Below are positions 43,212 through 51,428 of a stretch of 64,000 bases of DNA, piece by piece. How positions within the stretch are numbered: position 1 is the stretch's first letter; every line of letters starts with the position of its first letter. The notes below the pieces were generated by a model. The model saw nothing but the letters and a program-made list of their open reading frames with translations. It was not told the origin of the DNA and searched no databases. The stretch spans positions 8,331-72,330 of the forward strand of contig JANRJC010000046.1 in the NCBI GenBank assembly GCA_033764335.1, read 5' to 3'. This stretch comes from JAGQVA01 sp033764335. GTDB taxonomy: Bacteria; Bacteroidota; Bacteroidia; J057. Made by a program: the position numbers and the translations under genes.

Positions 43212-43942
43212 GAATGTGAAGACTGGGGGTGAAAGCGGTCCTGGACCCAGGTCTGCGGGTTGTTGAGGATGTAGGCGGAGATGTGTTCAAACGAGGCATC
43301 GTTCCGGATGATATGGTCATGGAAGCGTGCCTGCCATGCAAAATCAGGGCGTATTTTCCGGATTTCAAAAGCGCAGCGGCCTTTGTACCAGCGGATGATC
43401 CGCGACAGGTTGTCGTGCAACATGGGGTTGCGATCGCCGGTGATGCCGCCGGGGGATTCGGATTCGGATTCTGTAGAGACGCGATTAATCGCGTCTCTAC
43501 CCAACGAATTACCCAACGAATTACCCAACGAATTACCGGGGGAATCACCGGGGGGATGCTCAATGATCACAATGCCGTGGACATGGTTGGGCATGACGAC
43601 GAATTCTCCCAGATGTGCGTAGGGAAAACGTTCTGGAATTTCCAGCCAATGACGTTGGGCGATGATGCCAGATGGGGATAATTGGACAGATGCGACGGGG
43701 GGCGAATCGGTATCGGTTGGTTCGGTTGGTTTCGATGGTAGAGACGCGATTAATCGCGTCTCTACCATTCGCGGATCGTCCGCAAACCGCGGATCATTCA
43801 CCCGCGATTCTACCACGTCCCCAAAATGGCACATCCGATCCTTTAGGCAAATGGTTACAAAATAGGCGGCATTCCAGTCGTAGTCCCACCAGGAAGCACG
43901 CGCCGATTGGATTCGGTATTTGCCGTTGAATTTTTCTGCCAT
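43208..43942 (-). CDS. RAYT-like Y1 transposase in the hsd operon
   Basis: This 244-residue protein is an IS200/IS605-type HUH transposase of the REP-associated group: YFVTICLKDRMCHFG near residue 27, the HUH motif in VVMPNHVHGIVII near residue 117, and the C-terminal FHDHIIRND, ISAYILNNPQTWVQDRF. Such enzymes nick single-stranded hairpins at REP sequences. There is no IS end or partner gene. It starts 2 bases after the hsdM stop and overlaps hsdS by 4, so it is a fixed member of this operon. Two perfect palindromes and a 12-base repeat sit inside its frame, making a long low-complexity insert in the domain. Confidence 0.85.
   Translation of the reverse strand: MAEKFNGKYRIQSARASWWDYDWNAAYFVTICLKDRMCHFGDVVESRVNDPRFADDPRMVETRLIASLPSKPTEPTDTDSPPVASVQLSPSGIIAQRHWLEIPERFPYAHLGEFVVMPNHVHGIVIIEHPPGDSPGNSLGNSLGNSLGRDAINRVSTESESESPGGITGDRNPMLHDNLSRIIRWYKGRCAFEIRKIRPDFAWQARFHDHIIRNDASFEHISAYILNNPQTWVQDRFHPQSSHS
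43473..43500. repeat. REP-like perfect palindrome, copy 1
   Basis: A 28-bp perfect palindrome whose left arm is GTAGAGACGCGATT. On the minus strand it is read as part of GRDAINRVST within the RAYT protein. The same core occurs at 43735-43768. It could be a target of the protein that contains it. Confidence 0.95.
43499..43555. repeat. 12-base tandem repeat in the RAYT gene
   Basis: Three exact copies of ACCCAACGAATT (43499-43534) are followed by diverged copies ACCGGGGGAATC and ACCGGGGGG. They code for a four-residue repeat (GNSL three times, then GDSP-like) and abut palindrome copy 1 with a 2-base overlap. The period is a multiple of three, so the frame survives copy-number changes. Confidence 0.9.
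43735..43768. repeat. REP-like perfect palindrome, copy 2
   Basis: A 34-bp perfect palindrome sharing the GGTAGAGACGCGATT arm of copy 1. On the minus strand it is read in another frame, giving MVETRLIASL, in the RAYT protein. Both frames across it are free of stops, so either orientation could be tolerated in coding DNA. Confidence 0.95.
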
Positions 43943-43944
43943 GT

Positions 43945-46290
43945 CTATTTCCCTAAAATGTCCATGATCAAGCCTTCACTTTCCTGCTCCAGCGCCAGGA
44001 TCTCGGCGCTCACTTCCTCTATACTCCGCAGGGGCTTGTGCTGGTAGAAGTATTTGTTGAAGCTGATTTCGTAGCCGATTTTGGTTTTGTCCAGGTCAAT
44101 CCAGGCTTCGGGCACATGGGGCTTTACCTCCCGCAGGAAATAGGCGTGGATGCTCTCCGTCAGAGGCACGTTTTCGCTGTCGCGCAGGTCAGTTTGCGTT
44201 TCGTAAATGAGGTATTCATGGGGTTTGCCCGTCGGGAAATAGCCAAAATCGGGGAGTTGCTCCACGGTACAATCCAGATGGCGCAGGAGGCTGGCCAGTT
44301 TATCGCCGCTGAGCTTTTCGGTTTTCTTAACCACCTTTTCGGCGGTTTCGTCATACCAGGTTACATCTGCATAGATTTGGTTTTTCTCGCTGGCTGAAAG
44401 TTTGATTTTTTCAGTTTTCAGCACTTCATCTACTAAGGCACTAAACACATTAAAATCGTTGTATTCATCCGTGCCTATTTTTCCCAAAAGCAGTGTTGCA
44501 GTTTCTAATAAGTCCTTTTGCTTTTTCCATGTGTCTTTAGCAGTCAGTTCTTTTCGTTTTTTGGAATTCAGGTCCAGTCCGCTTTTCTCGCACCATTCCA
44601 GCAGTGTTTTCTCGAAGGATTTTAAGTCTGAATACACCTTTTCCCCATAGGTTTCATACGCCCACTGCATGGGTTCTTTGAGGGACTTGTCAAATCGCAG
44701 ATCGGCAATGCGGTCATCGGTGAATTGTGCTTTCAGGCGTGCCGGGCGGTCTATGGTCACTTTGTAGTAGCCAAAGTCGGTATTGTGAAACACCCTGGCG
44801 GCCAGGCCGTCTTCCGACGTGCGTTCCACATCCCTGAAATTCATATAGGCATCCTGAATTTCTTTGATGTGGCCGGGAGTCAGTTCGCAGTTTTTGGCAC
44901 CCAGATTTTTGCGGAGCTTCGCAAATCGCTGCGAAGCATCGATCAGGATCACTTTGCCTTTCCGTTTGGCTTCCTTGTGGTTGCTCAGAAACCAGATGTA
45001 GGTGGTGATGCCGGTATTGTAAAAGAGGTTATTGGGCAGTTGCACGATGCAGTCCAGCCAGTCATTTTCGATGATGTATCGGCGGATATTGCTTTCTCCG
45101 CCGCCGGCATCGCCGGTGAACAAGCTGGAACCGTTGTGAACAGATGCAATCCGGGAGCCATGGGGACTTTGGCTCAGGGGCTTCATTTTGCTGGCCATTT
45201 CCATCAGAAAAAGCAGCTGCCCATCGGAGGAGCGCGGCGTGGCATCCACTTCTTCGGCGTTGGCCCAATAGTCATTCAGCGTTACCACAAACCGGGGGTC
45301 AATGATCTCCTTTCCGTCTTTGATATATTTCAGATCCGTTGCCCAGGATTTTCCATACGGCGGATTGGAGAGCATGAAATCGAAGGTGTTCCCGGAAAAT
45401 TCATCGGTGGACAGGGTAGAGCCAACCCGGATGTTTTCGGGGTTGTTGCCCTTGATCATCATGTCTGATTTGCAGATGGCGTAGGTTTCGTCATTGATTT
45501 CCTTGCCAAACAAATAGACATCGCCCGTGGCCCTGATGGATCCGTCTTCGTCCTTGATGAAATTTTGGGACTCCGTGAGCATGCCGCCCGAACCGCAGGC
45601 CGGGTCGTAGATGGTCATGACCGGAGGCAACTGGTCTTTGATAGGCTCAAAAACAATGTGGGTCATCAGGTCAATGACTTCCCTCGGGGTAAAGTGCTCA
45701 CCGGCTTCTTCATTGTTCTCTTCATTGAATTTCCGGATCAGCTCTTCGAACACATAGCCCATGCCCAGGTTCGTGAGCGGGGGCAGTTTTCGTCCTTCGG
45801 GGTCTTCCTTTTCAAACGGGGTGAGGTTGATATAAGGCGAAGTGAATTTTTCGAGCACATCGAGCAACACGTCCTTGGATGCCATGTGCCGGATTTGGCT
45901 TTTTAGGTTAAACTTCTCGATGATTTCCTTCACATTCGGGCTGAAGCCGTTCAGGTACTCTTCAAAGTTGGCCTGCAGGATTTGCTGGCTGTTGGTTGCC
46001 GTGTCGTACAGGCGTTGCAGGGTCCAGGTGCTGGTATTGTAAAACACATAGCCGCTGGCGTCGCGCAAGCCTGTTTCGTCCCATTCGGTAAACCCTGCTT
46101 CCTCTTTCTGGAAAGCAAGTTCTTCCATGACCGCTGCTTTGGTGGGTTCGAGCAAGGCATCCAGTCGCCGTAGCACCACCATAGGCAGGATCACATCCCT
46201 GTATTTTCCTCTCACATACACGTCTCTGAGGCAATCGTCGGCAATTGACCAGATGAAGGAGATAAGTCTGTTGTGTACGGTTTGGTTCAT
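43945..46290 (-). CDS. hsdM: Type I DNA methyltransferase M subunit
   Basis: This 781-residue protein starts with the HsdM N-terminal helical domain (NRLISFIWSIADDCLRDVYVRG), followed by the N6-adenine methyltransferase domain: SAM motif DPACGSGG at residues 229-236 and catalytic NPPY at 309-312. About 250 residues beyond the usual HsdM end form a charged C-terminal region with VPEAWIDLDKTKIGYEISFNKYF. It methylates host DNA and forms the complex with HsdS and HsdR. It is first in the operon; the 302-base region upstream should contain the operon promoter. Confidence 0.96.
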   Translation of the reverse strand: MNQTVHNRLISFIWSIADDCLRDVYVRGKYRDVILPMVVLRRLDALLEPTKAAVMEELAFQKEEAGFTEWDETGLRDASGYVFYNTSTWTLQRLYDTATNSQQILQANFEEYLNGFSPNVKEIIEKFNLKSQIRHMASKDVLLDVLEKFTSPYINLTPFEKEDPEGRKLPPLTNLGMGYVFEELIRKFNEENNEEAGEHFTPREVIDLMTHIVFEPIKDQLPPVMTIYDPACGSGGMLTESQNFIKDEDGSIRATGDVYLFGKEINDETYAICKSDMMIKGNNPENIRVGSTLSTDEFSGNTFDFMLSNPPYGKSWATDLKYIKDGKEIIDPRFVVTLNDYWANAEEVDATPRSSDGQLLFLMEMASKMKPLSQSPHGSRIASVHNGSSLFTGDAGGGESNIRRYIIENDWLDCIVQLPNNLFYNTGITTYIWFLSNHKEAKRKGKVILIDASQRFAKLRKNLGAKNCELTPGHIKEIQDAYMNFRDVERTSEDGLAARVFHNTDFGYYKVTIDRPARLKAQFTDDRIADLRFDKSLKEPMQWAYETYGEKVYSDLKSFEKTLLEWCEKSGLDLNSKKRKELTAKDTWKKQKDLLETATLLLGKIGTDEYNDFNVFSALVDEVLKTEKIKLSASEKNQIYADVTWYDETAEKVVKKTEKLSGDKLASLLRHLDCTVEQLPDFGYFPTGKPHEYLIYETQTDLRDSENVPLTESIHAYFLREVKPHVPEAWIDLDKTKIGYEISFNKYFYQHKPLRSIEEVSAEILALEQESEGLIMDILGK

Positions 46291-46592
46291 AATTCAATTC
46301 GTTTAACTCTACTTTTCAATTCGTTGGTGCGGTTGTCGGGTCTGTTGTCTTTTTAGCATGTTGCCAAATATCCCCACTCATAACCCTCATCTCCTCATTA
46401 CCTGATGTCAATATCCTCCCTTTCCCTCAAATCTACAAATATCCGGCAAGGTTATACCGGGGCGCTGGCAAAATCACAGGATCAACAAAAACATTGGATA
46501 GAAATTCATGCGCAGCCCCCTCTTCGATTGTAATATTTGTAACCGTTCTATACCTTACGGTTTGTTTAAACTGAGTCGAAAATCATAAAAAT
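46291..46592. other. Divergent intergenic region between island and kdgA
   Basis: No gene is seen in these 302 bases. They separate hsdM (minus) from kdgA (plus) and must contain both promoters. AACCGT (46541-46546) and ACGGTT (46557-46562) form a 22-bp inverted repeat about 30 bases before kdgA, next to GTTTAAAC; this could be an operator. No sequence matching the region after kdgK was found that would mark an insertion. Confidence 0.5.
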
Positions 46593-47264
46593 ATGGCGCG
46601 TTTTACACGTATTCAGGTAGCTACTACCTTTCAGCAGATGGGCATTCTGCCCTTGTTTTATCATGCAGATATTGAAATCTGTAAAAACCTTCTCAAAGCC
46701 TGTTATGACGGCGGTATCCGAGCGGTGGAGTTTACAAACCGGGGCGATTTTGCCCATGAGGTTTTTGGCGAACTCAATAAATACGCGGCTAAAGACTTAC
46801 CGGAAATGATTCTGGGAATCGGCTCGGTGCTGGATGCGGGTACTACTTCGCTGTTTATTCAACTGGGGGCCAACTTTGTGGTTTCGCCGGTGCTGAATCC
46901 CGACATGGCCAAAGTCTGTAACCGCCGGAAAATCCTCTGGGCTCCGGGTTGTGGCAGTCTTTCGGAAATCAGCTATGCCGAAGAACTGGGCGCCGAAATT
47001 GTGAAAATTTTCCCCGGCGCAGAAGTGGGCGGCCCCGGCTTTGTAAAAGCCGTAAAAGGCCCCTGCCCCTGGACAAGTATCATGCCCACCGGAGGCGTAA
47101 GCCCTACCCGTGAAGGACTGAAAGAATGGTTTGACGCAGGAGTGACCTGTGTGGGAATGGGTTCTCAACTGATCTCTGCGGATGTCATCAAAAACCGGGA
47201 TTACGCAGGGTTGACCGAGAAGGTGAAAAGTGCCCTCGCCCTGGTAAAAGAAGTTCGGAAATAA
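46593..47264 (+). CDS. kdgA: KDPG / 4-hydroxy-2-oxoglutarate aldolase
   Basis: This 223-residue TIM-barrel has the KDPG aldolase motifs: Glu46 in GIRAVEFTNRGD, SPVLNPDMAKVC, Schiff-base Lys138 in EIVKIFPG, and IMPTGGVSPT. It splits 2-keto-3-deoxy-6-phosphogluconate into pyruvate and glyceraldehyde-3-phosphate. This is the step after kdgK, which is on the same strand 11.2 kb upstream. The 20 or so N-terminal residues are slightly longer than usual. It has its own upstream inverted repeat and so can be expressed alone. Confidence 0.93.
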   Translation: MARFTRIQVATTFQQMGILPLFYHADIEICKNLLKACYDGGIRAVEFTNRGDFAHEVFGELNKYAAKDLPEMILGIGSVLDAGTTSLFIQLGANFVVSPVLNPDMAKVCNRRKILWAPGCGSLSEISYAEELGAEIVKIFPGAEVGGPGFVKAVKGPCPWTSIMPTGGVSPTREGLKEWFDAGVTCVGMGSQLISADVIKNRDYAGLTEKVKSALALVKEVRK

Positions 47265-47292
47265 ATGCTGATAAGCTGTTTCTGGCAGGGGT

Positions 47293-47679
47293 TTATGCCG
47301 TGCCGGAAACAGCAATCACGGAAATTTCCACGTTCACATTTTTGGGAAGACCTGCGACCGCTACGGTTTCCCGTGCGGGAAAGTCCGCCGAAAAATATTC
47401 GCCGTAAACCGCGTTGACGGCGGCAAAGTCGTCCATCGTTTTCAGGAAAATGGAAGTTTTGACGATATGTCCGTAGGTAAAACCTGCGGCCTGGAGGATG
47501 TTGCCGATATTTTTCATCACCTGATGGGTCTCCTGCCGTATTTCGTGAGTAATCATATCTCCGGAAGAAGGGTCAATGGCAATCTGCCCTGAGACATACA
47601 GCATATTCCCTATCTGAACGGCCTGACTATAAGGCCCGATCGGAGCCGGAGCCTGAGGGGTATGGATTATTTTTTTCAT
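47293..47679 (-). CDS. RidA family reactive-intermediate deaminase
   Basis: ATG at 47679 gives a 128-residue protein starting MKKIIHTPQAPAPIGPYSQAV, the RidA N-terminus; a longer frame adds unrelated residues. YVSGQIAIDPSSGDM, ETHQVMKNIGNILQAAG, and VAVAGLPKNVNVEISVIA complete the family pattern, including the conserved Arg of PARETVAV and Glu of VEIS. RidA hydrolyses reactive enamine and imine intermediates from amino-acid metabolism. It is cytosolic and follows the kinase gene by 26 bases on the same strand. Confidence 0.93.
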   Translation of the reverse strand: MKKIIHTPQAPAPIGPYSQAVQIGNMLYVSGQIAIDPSSGDMITHEIRQETHQVMKNIGNILQAAGFTYGHIVKTSIFLKTMDDFAAVNAVYGEYFSADFPARETVAVAGLPKNVNVEISVIAVSGTA

Positions 47680-47705
47680 AATAGAATGGGTAGGGTATAA
47701 AATCG

Positions 47706-48083
47706 TTATTTCCAGTCCATGAGTGCCGCGATTTTGGGCAGAAAGATAATTCCCCAAATCACCGCACAAAAAATCACACTGATGAGTACGGCTCCGGCGG
47801 CCACGTCTTTGGCTTTTCCTGCCAGGGGATGAGGATCGGGCGAAACCAGGTCGGTCAGAAATTCGAGGGCGGTATTAATGCCTTCTGCGACCAATACAAG
47901 GGCCATACAAAGCAGGATAATACACCATTCGATTGCAGACAGATTTAAAAATCCTCCCAGCAGCGAAATTAGTATCACCGCCAGCAGGTGAATCTGGGCA
48001 TTGGCCTGGGTACGAAACAGGGTTATTATTCCCTGAAAAGCATAAACAAAACTGCGGATACGGGAGCGCAAATAGGCAACCAT
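47706..48083 (-). CDS. dgkA: Diacylglycerol/undecaprenol kinase
   Basis: This 125-residue membrane protein has three hydrophobic helices and the DgkA pattern: RSFVYAFQGIITLFRTQANAQIH near the N-terminus, VLVAEGINTALEFLTDLVSPD with the conserved Glu-x-x-N-x-x-x-E, and HPLAGKAKDVAAGAVLI with the Lys-Asp pair. In many bacteria this family phosphorylates undecaprenol, recycling the cell-wall and polysaccharide carrier. It starts 3 bases after the HisA-like gene stop. Confidence 0.9.
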   Translation of the reverse strand: MVAYLRSRIRSFVYAFQGIITLFRTQANAQIHLLAVILISLLGGFLNLSAIEWCIILLCMALVLVAEGINTALEFLTDLVSPDPHPLAGKAKDVAAGAVLISVIFCAVIWGIIFLPKIAALMDWK

Positions 48084-48086
48084 AGG

Positions 48087-48833
48087 CTAATCTTCTTGGG
48101 TTTCCTTGCGGTTGTATTCAGAAATCCGGTCCAAAAGGGAGAAATCCCGGTAAATCGAATTTCCCACAATCGCTTCTTTTATCCCTACGGCCTTCAGATT
48201 GTCTATGTCTTCAAAAGTATTGATTTGACCCGAAGCCGCAAACAGGACATCCGGAAACTGTTCCACCAATTCTTTATAAAACAAAATATCAGGCCCCGAT
48301 TCACGGTGGGTGGAATTTATATCGGTGCAGATAAATCGCGAAAAACCGAGGTCTATACATTTTTTGATCATGGATCGGATCGTGGCATCATCCATGATCA
48401 TGGTCCAGCCATGAGAGGTCAGTTTGCCATCGAGCAGATCGAGCGAAATCATTATTTTTTCATTGCCGATATGTTTTGCCTGGCTGATTTCTTCGAGGAA
48501 AGCAAAATTTTCAAATACAACCGAACCCAAGACAAAATAGTCCACGCCCGAATACTGTAAAGACTTGATATAGTCTATATTGTTTATCCCCCCTCCCACT
48601 TCGAGATCGGGAATCGTTGTATTCGCCAGCGAGACGATCAGGGCTTTGTTGTTTTCTGTATTTTGGAGGGAAGCATCCACATCCACGATATAAATACGCT
48701 GGACATGGTGTCGGGAAATTTCATCAATCAAATCGTAAGGATCGTAAGGAAGAAATTCAATCCGGTCGTAATCACCCGGGCGATAAATCGCCGGTTTTCC
48801 TTCTTTGATATAGAGGGCTGGAATAATTTGCAT
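48087..48833 (-). CDS. HisA-like protein lacking one catalytic Asp
   Basis: ATG at 48833 gives 248 residues starting MQIIPALYIKEGKPAIYRPGDY, where true HisA has PAIDLxxG; the position of the catalytic Asp is Tyr8. The second catalytic Asp is kept in SLDLLDGKLTSHGW, and the phosphate-binding loops are seen in EVGGGINNIDYI and IVGNSIY. HisA isomerises ProFAR in histidine synthesis. With one general acid/base missing and no his genes near, this is probably a paralogue with another job. It precedes dgkA by 3 bases. Confidence 0.8.
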   Translation of the reverse strand: MQIIPALYIKEGKPAIYRPGDYDRIEFLPYDPYDLIDEISRHHVQRIYIVDVDASLQNTENNKALIVSLANTTIPDLEVGGGINNIDYIKSLQYSGVDYFVLGSVVFENFAFLEEISQAKHIGNEKIMISLDLLDGKLTSHGWTMIMDDATIRSMIKKCIDLGFSRFICTDINSTHRESGPDILFYKELVEQFPDVLFAASGQINTFEDIDNLKAVGIKEAIVGNSIYRDFSLLDRISEYNRKETQED

Positions 48834-48894
48834 GTACCAATTAACGATACAACCCACATTTATCAAAAAAATCCTGCAAATGAAAGTTAATTTA

Positions 48895-51279
48895 TCACCT
48901 TAAAAGAGTGATACTTCCGCTTCGTTCGATCCGATTGCCGTCAAAGTCTGTTCCGGAGAAACGATAGACATATACACCTTCCTGTACGGGTCCGCCTTTA
49001 TACGTTCCGTCCCATCCGTTTTCAATGGAAAGTGTTGTAAAAAGCTCCGTTCCCCAGCGGTTATAGACACTCAGTTGGAAGTCGCGGATAAACCCTCCTC
49101 GTATCAGAAAGATATCGTTATGGCCGTCGTTATTGGGGGTAAAAGCATTCGGAATATAGACACGCGGAACAAAAACGTAACAGGCCACATTCGACCAGGA
49201 TTCAAATCCACAACCGGGAATTGCCTCGATGGCTTTTACCTGATAACAATACTTTCCCTCCTCAAGTGTAACCGACGCATCGGTATAATTTCGGGTAATC
49301 GCGGGCAGGTTTGCGAGCAATTCATCGGTACCAGTTTCCGGGATTGAAAATAATTCATAATAATCAATGCCCCCTGGCCAGCCCCGGTAATCGGTCCAAT
49401 TCAGGAGTAGTTCATCGTTATTTTCACGGATATTTAGAAAAATGGTGCAGTGTGCGCGGGAGAACAATTCTGCGCCACACAGATCTACCAGTGCGAGTCG
49501 GTAACACCAGGAGCCGTCGGCAGCGGTGTTGAGCGTATCCAGCCAACGACTTGCGGAGGGGTCAAAAATTTCGTCCGCGAGTTCATAATCCTGCTCGTTA
49601 TCGCCTTTTCGATAAATGCGAAAACTATAAAAAGACGGTATATTAAGCGGATTCCACAGAACCTCTACTCCCGAATCCCTCATTACCGTTACCCGGCAAA
49701 GCTGAATATCATCACCGGAAGTGGAGCAGAGTTCCAATCCCGGTTCGCTTACCAGAAGATCAGGACACATCTTGATGGTTTGTACGCGATAACAATACTG
49801 CCGGGAGTTGGTATTGGAAGCGGTAGAGTCTGTATAGGTATGTTGAGCCGCATCGGAAACCGTTGTAAGCGGCACCCACTCGTTTCCTTCCTGCCGAAAA
49901 ATCTGATAATGCTGAAAACCCAGCCGGTCGCCTGGATCGAGTCCATTCCAGGTTAGTTGAATGGCATTATCGCCCACTACACTTACACATTCCATGTCGG
50001 GCGGAAAAACCGTACCGGGAAGTATTTTGATGTAAAGGGTATCCCGAGTAATATTCGGTCCCGGGCAATCATCGTCATCCGTAGCCTGAATGATAATGCG
50101 GTCATTAGGTATATTGTCAACCTCACAGGAAGGTGCCCAGCATATTGTAGCATCCAGCGGCGCAAGGCCTTGTTCGGCGGTAAATCTAGCTCCATATACT
50201 GGATCAAATATATCCCCTTCAACCTGAACGGACACTTTGTCTTCTTTTACGCCGGGGCCATTGAGGTCGAGGATTTTAAAATCAAAACACGATTCTACGC
50301 CCCGATAAAAAATGAGCGTGTCGCCGTTTATCTGACTGGAAGTCGGTCGTTCTACTTCCGGAGGAAGGTTGATGGGGCAATCAATGACGTTGATTTGTAT
50401 ATCTCTTTTTACTTCACTCAGGAGTACACCGTTGCGGTATTCATATACGGAAAGCGAAAACACATATTGTCCGGTCTGTCGGGGCCTTACCTGCATAAGC
50501 CCGGTGCGCGAGTTTACCGTCAGGTTGGGATTGGCGTTCATGACGTTGTTGATATTGTAAGGCGGAAGCCAGTTGACCGCCTGGTAAGGAGGCGCGGAAG
50601 GAACCGGGAAAGGATTGGCGCGATCTCCTGCCGTAAAAGGCACGGTAAGTGCATATACCAGTGAGTCGCCGTCGGGGTCTATGGCACTATGGTCAAATTG
50701 AAAAAGCGCATTCACGCAAATATAAGTAGGCAGGGTTTCCACAAATTCGGGGGAATTGTTGCATAAGGCGGTATTGGGAATAAAAGCCGGGAGGATCATA
50801 CCCGAAGATTCCGGCTGAATAATATTCTGTATCGTGCGGTTGCGGCAGCAACGTGCCCAGGCGAGGAAATAGCCGTTGGGATTGTCGGGCAGAGCGACGG
50901 TATTGCGGAAAGTCGCAAGCGCATAACACAACCCCGTTGGAGGCGAAACACAGGTGTCGCTTGTGGTAAGTTGCAGAATAACCGAGTCTCTGAACGGAAT
51001 ATTCAGTTGGCGCACCGGATTAAAAGTGCGGCCATCCCGAATGTAAATGATTACATTTTGGTCAAAGGGGGTATTACTGATAGGGAATTGTAACGAAGGG
51101 ATACAATCACGGTAAACGTAGAGCGTGATTTCGTATTCATTTAGCCCCGCAGCGTTTTTGCCCAGACATTTGTAAGTAAGGTCACCCCCTACTAGGTGTT
51201 CACCCCAAGCCGTATTTACAGACAGAAGAGCAAAAAAGAAGAGCAAAAAAGCGCGGAAATTGTTCGAAAGAAAAGCCAT
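48895..51279 (-). CDS. T9SS type B surface protein with fibronectin-like domains
   Basis: This 794-residue protein has a signal peptide (residues 1-26), a HLVGGDLTYKCLGKNAAGLNEY N-terminal domain seen in many gliding-associated Bacteroidota proteins, two or three FN3-like repeats (about 430-690, each with LxWN or LTWN and YCYRVQTIK or YCYQVKAIE), and a type B C-terminal domain: IPNAFTPNNDGHNDIF, LSVYNRWGTELF, WDGTYKGGPVQEGVYVYRF. That domain sends it through the T9SS to the cell surface. Ligand is unknown. It is divergent from recJ with a 149-base gap. Confidence 0.92.
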   Translation of the reverse strand: MAFLSNNFRAFLLFFFALLSVNTAWGEHLVGGDLTYKCLGKNAAGLNEYEITLYVYRDCIPSLQFPISNTPFDQNVIIYIRDGRTFNPVRQLNIPFRDSVILQLTTSDTCVSPPTGLCYALATFRNTVALPDNPNGYFLAWARCCRNRTIQNIIQPESSGMILPAFIPNTALCNNSPEFVETLPTYICVNALFQFDHSAIDPDGDSLVYALTVPFTAGDRANPFPVPSAPPYQAVNWLPPYNINNVMNANPNLTVNSRTGLMQVRPRQTGQYVFSLSVYEYRNGVLLSEVKRDIQINVIDCPINLPPEVERPTSSQINGDTLIFYRGVESCFDFKILDLNGPGVKEDKVSVQVEGDIFDPVYGARFTAEQGLAPLDATICWAPSCEVDNIPNDRIIIQATDDDDCPGPNITRDTLYIKILPGTVFPPDMECVSVVGDNAIQLTWNGLDPGDRLGFQHYQIFRQEGNEWVPLTTVSDAAQHTYTDSTASNTNSRQYCYRVQTIKMCPDLLVSEPGLELCSTSGDDIQLCRVTVMRDSGVEVLWNPLNIPSFYSFRIYRKGDNEQDYELADEIFDPSASRWLDTLNTAADGSWCYRLALVDLCGAELFSRAHCTIFLNIRENNDELLLNWTDYRGWPGGIDYYELFSIPETGTDELLANLPAITRNYTDASVTLEEGKYCYQVKAIEAIPGCGFESWSNVACYVFVPRVYIPNAFTPNNDGHNDIFLIRGGFIRDFQLSVYNRWGTELFTTLSIENGWDGTYKGGPVQEGVYVYRFSGTDFDGNRIERSGSITLLR

Positions 51280-51428
51280 GATTGTTTGTTTAAGATCGTT
51301 GCACCAGATACCCTTACAAAAAAATTCCGGAATCTCTCAGAGCTTACACTAAATTTGAGAAATTCTTATTTTATACTATACGAATACAACTAAGTAAAGA
51401 ACAACCATAACACACACATTTTTTTCGT

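Noticed and set aside
43229..43681. Plus-strand reading frame opposite the RAYT gene
   Set aside because: It stays open because of the palindrome and repeats; RAYT motifs are on the minus strand.
46541..46562. Recombination core site for the island
   Set aside because: The inverted repeat has no matching copy at the other border; an operator is just as likely.
35373..46592. Direct repeats marking the island ends
   Set aside because: By eye no convincing target duplication was found at the two borders.
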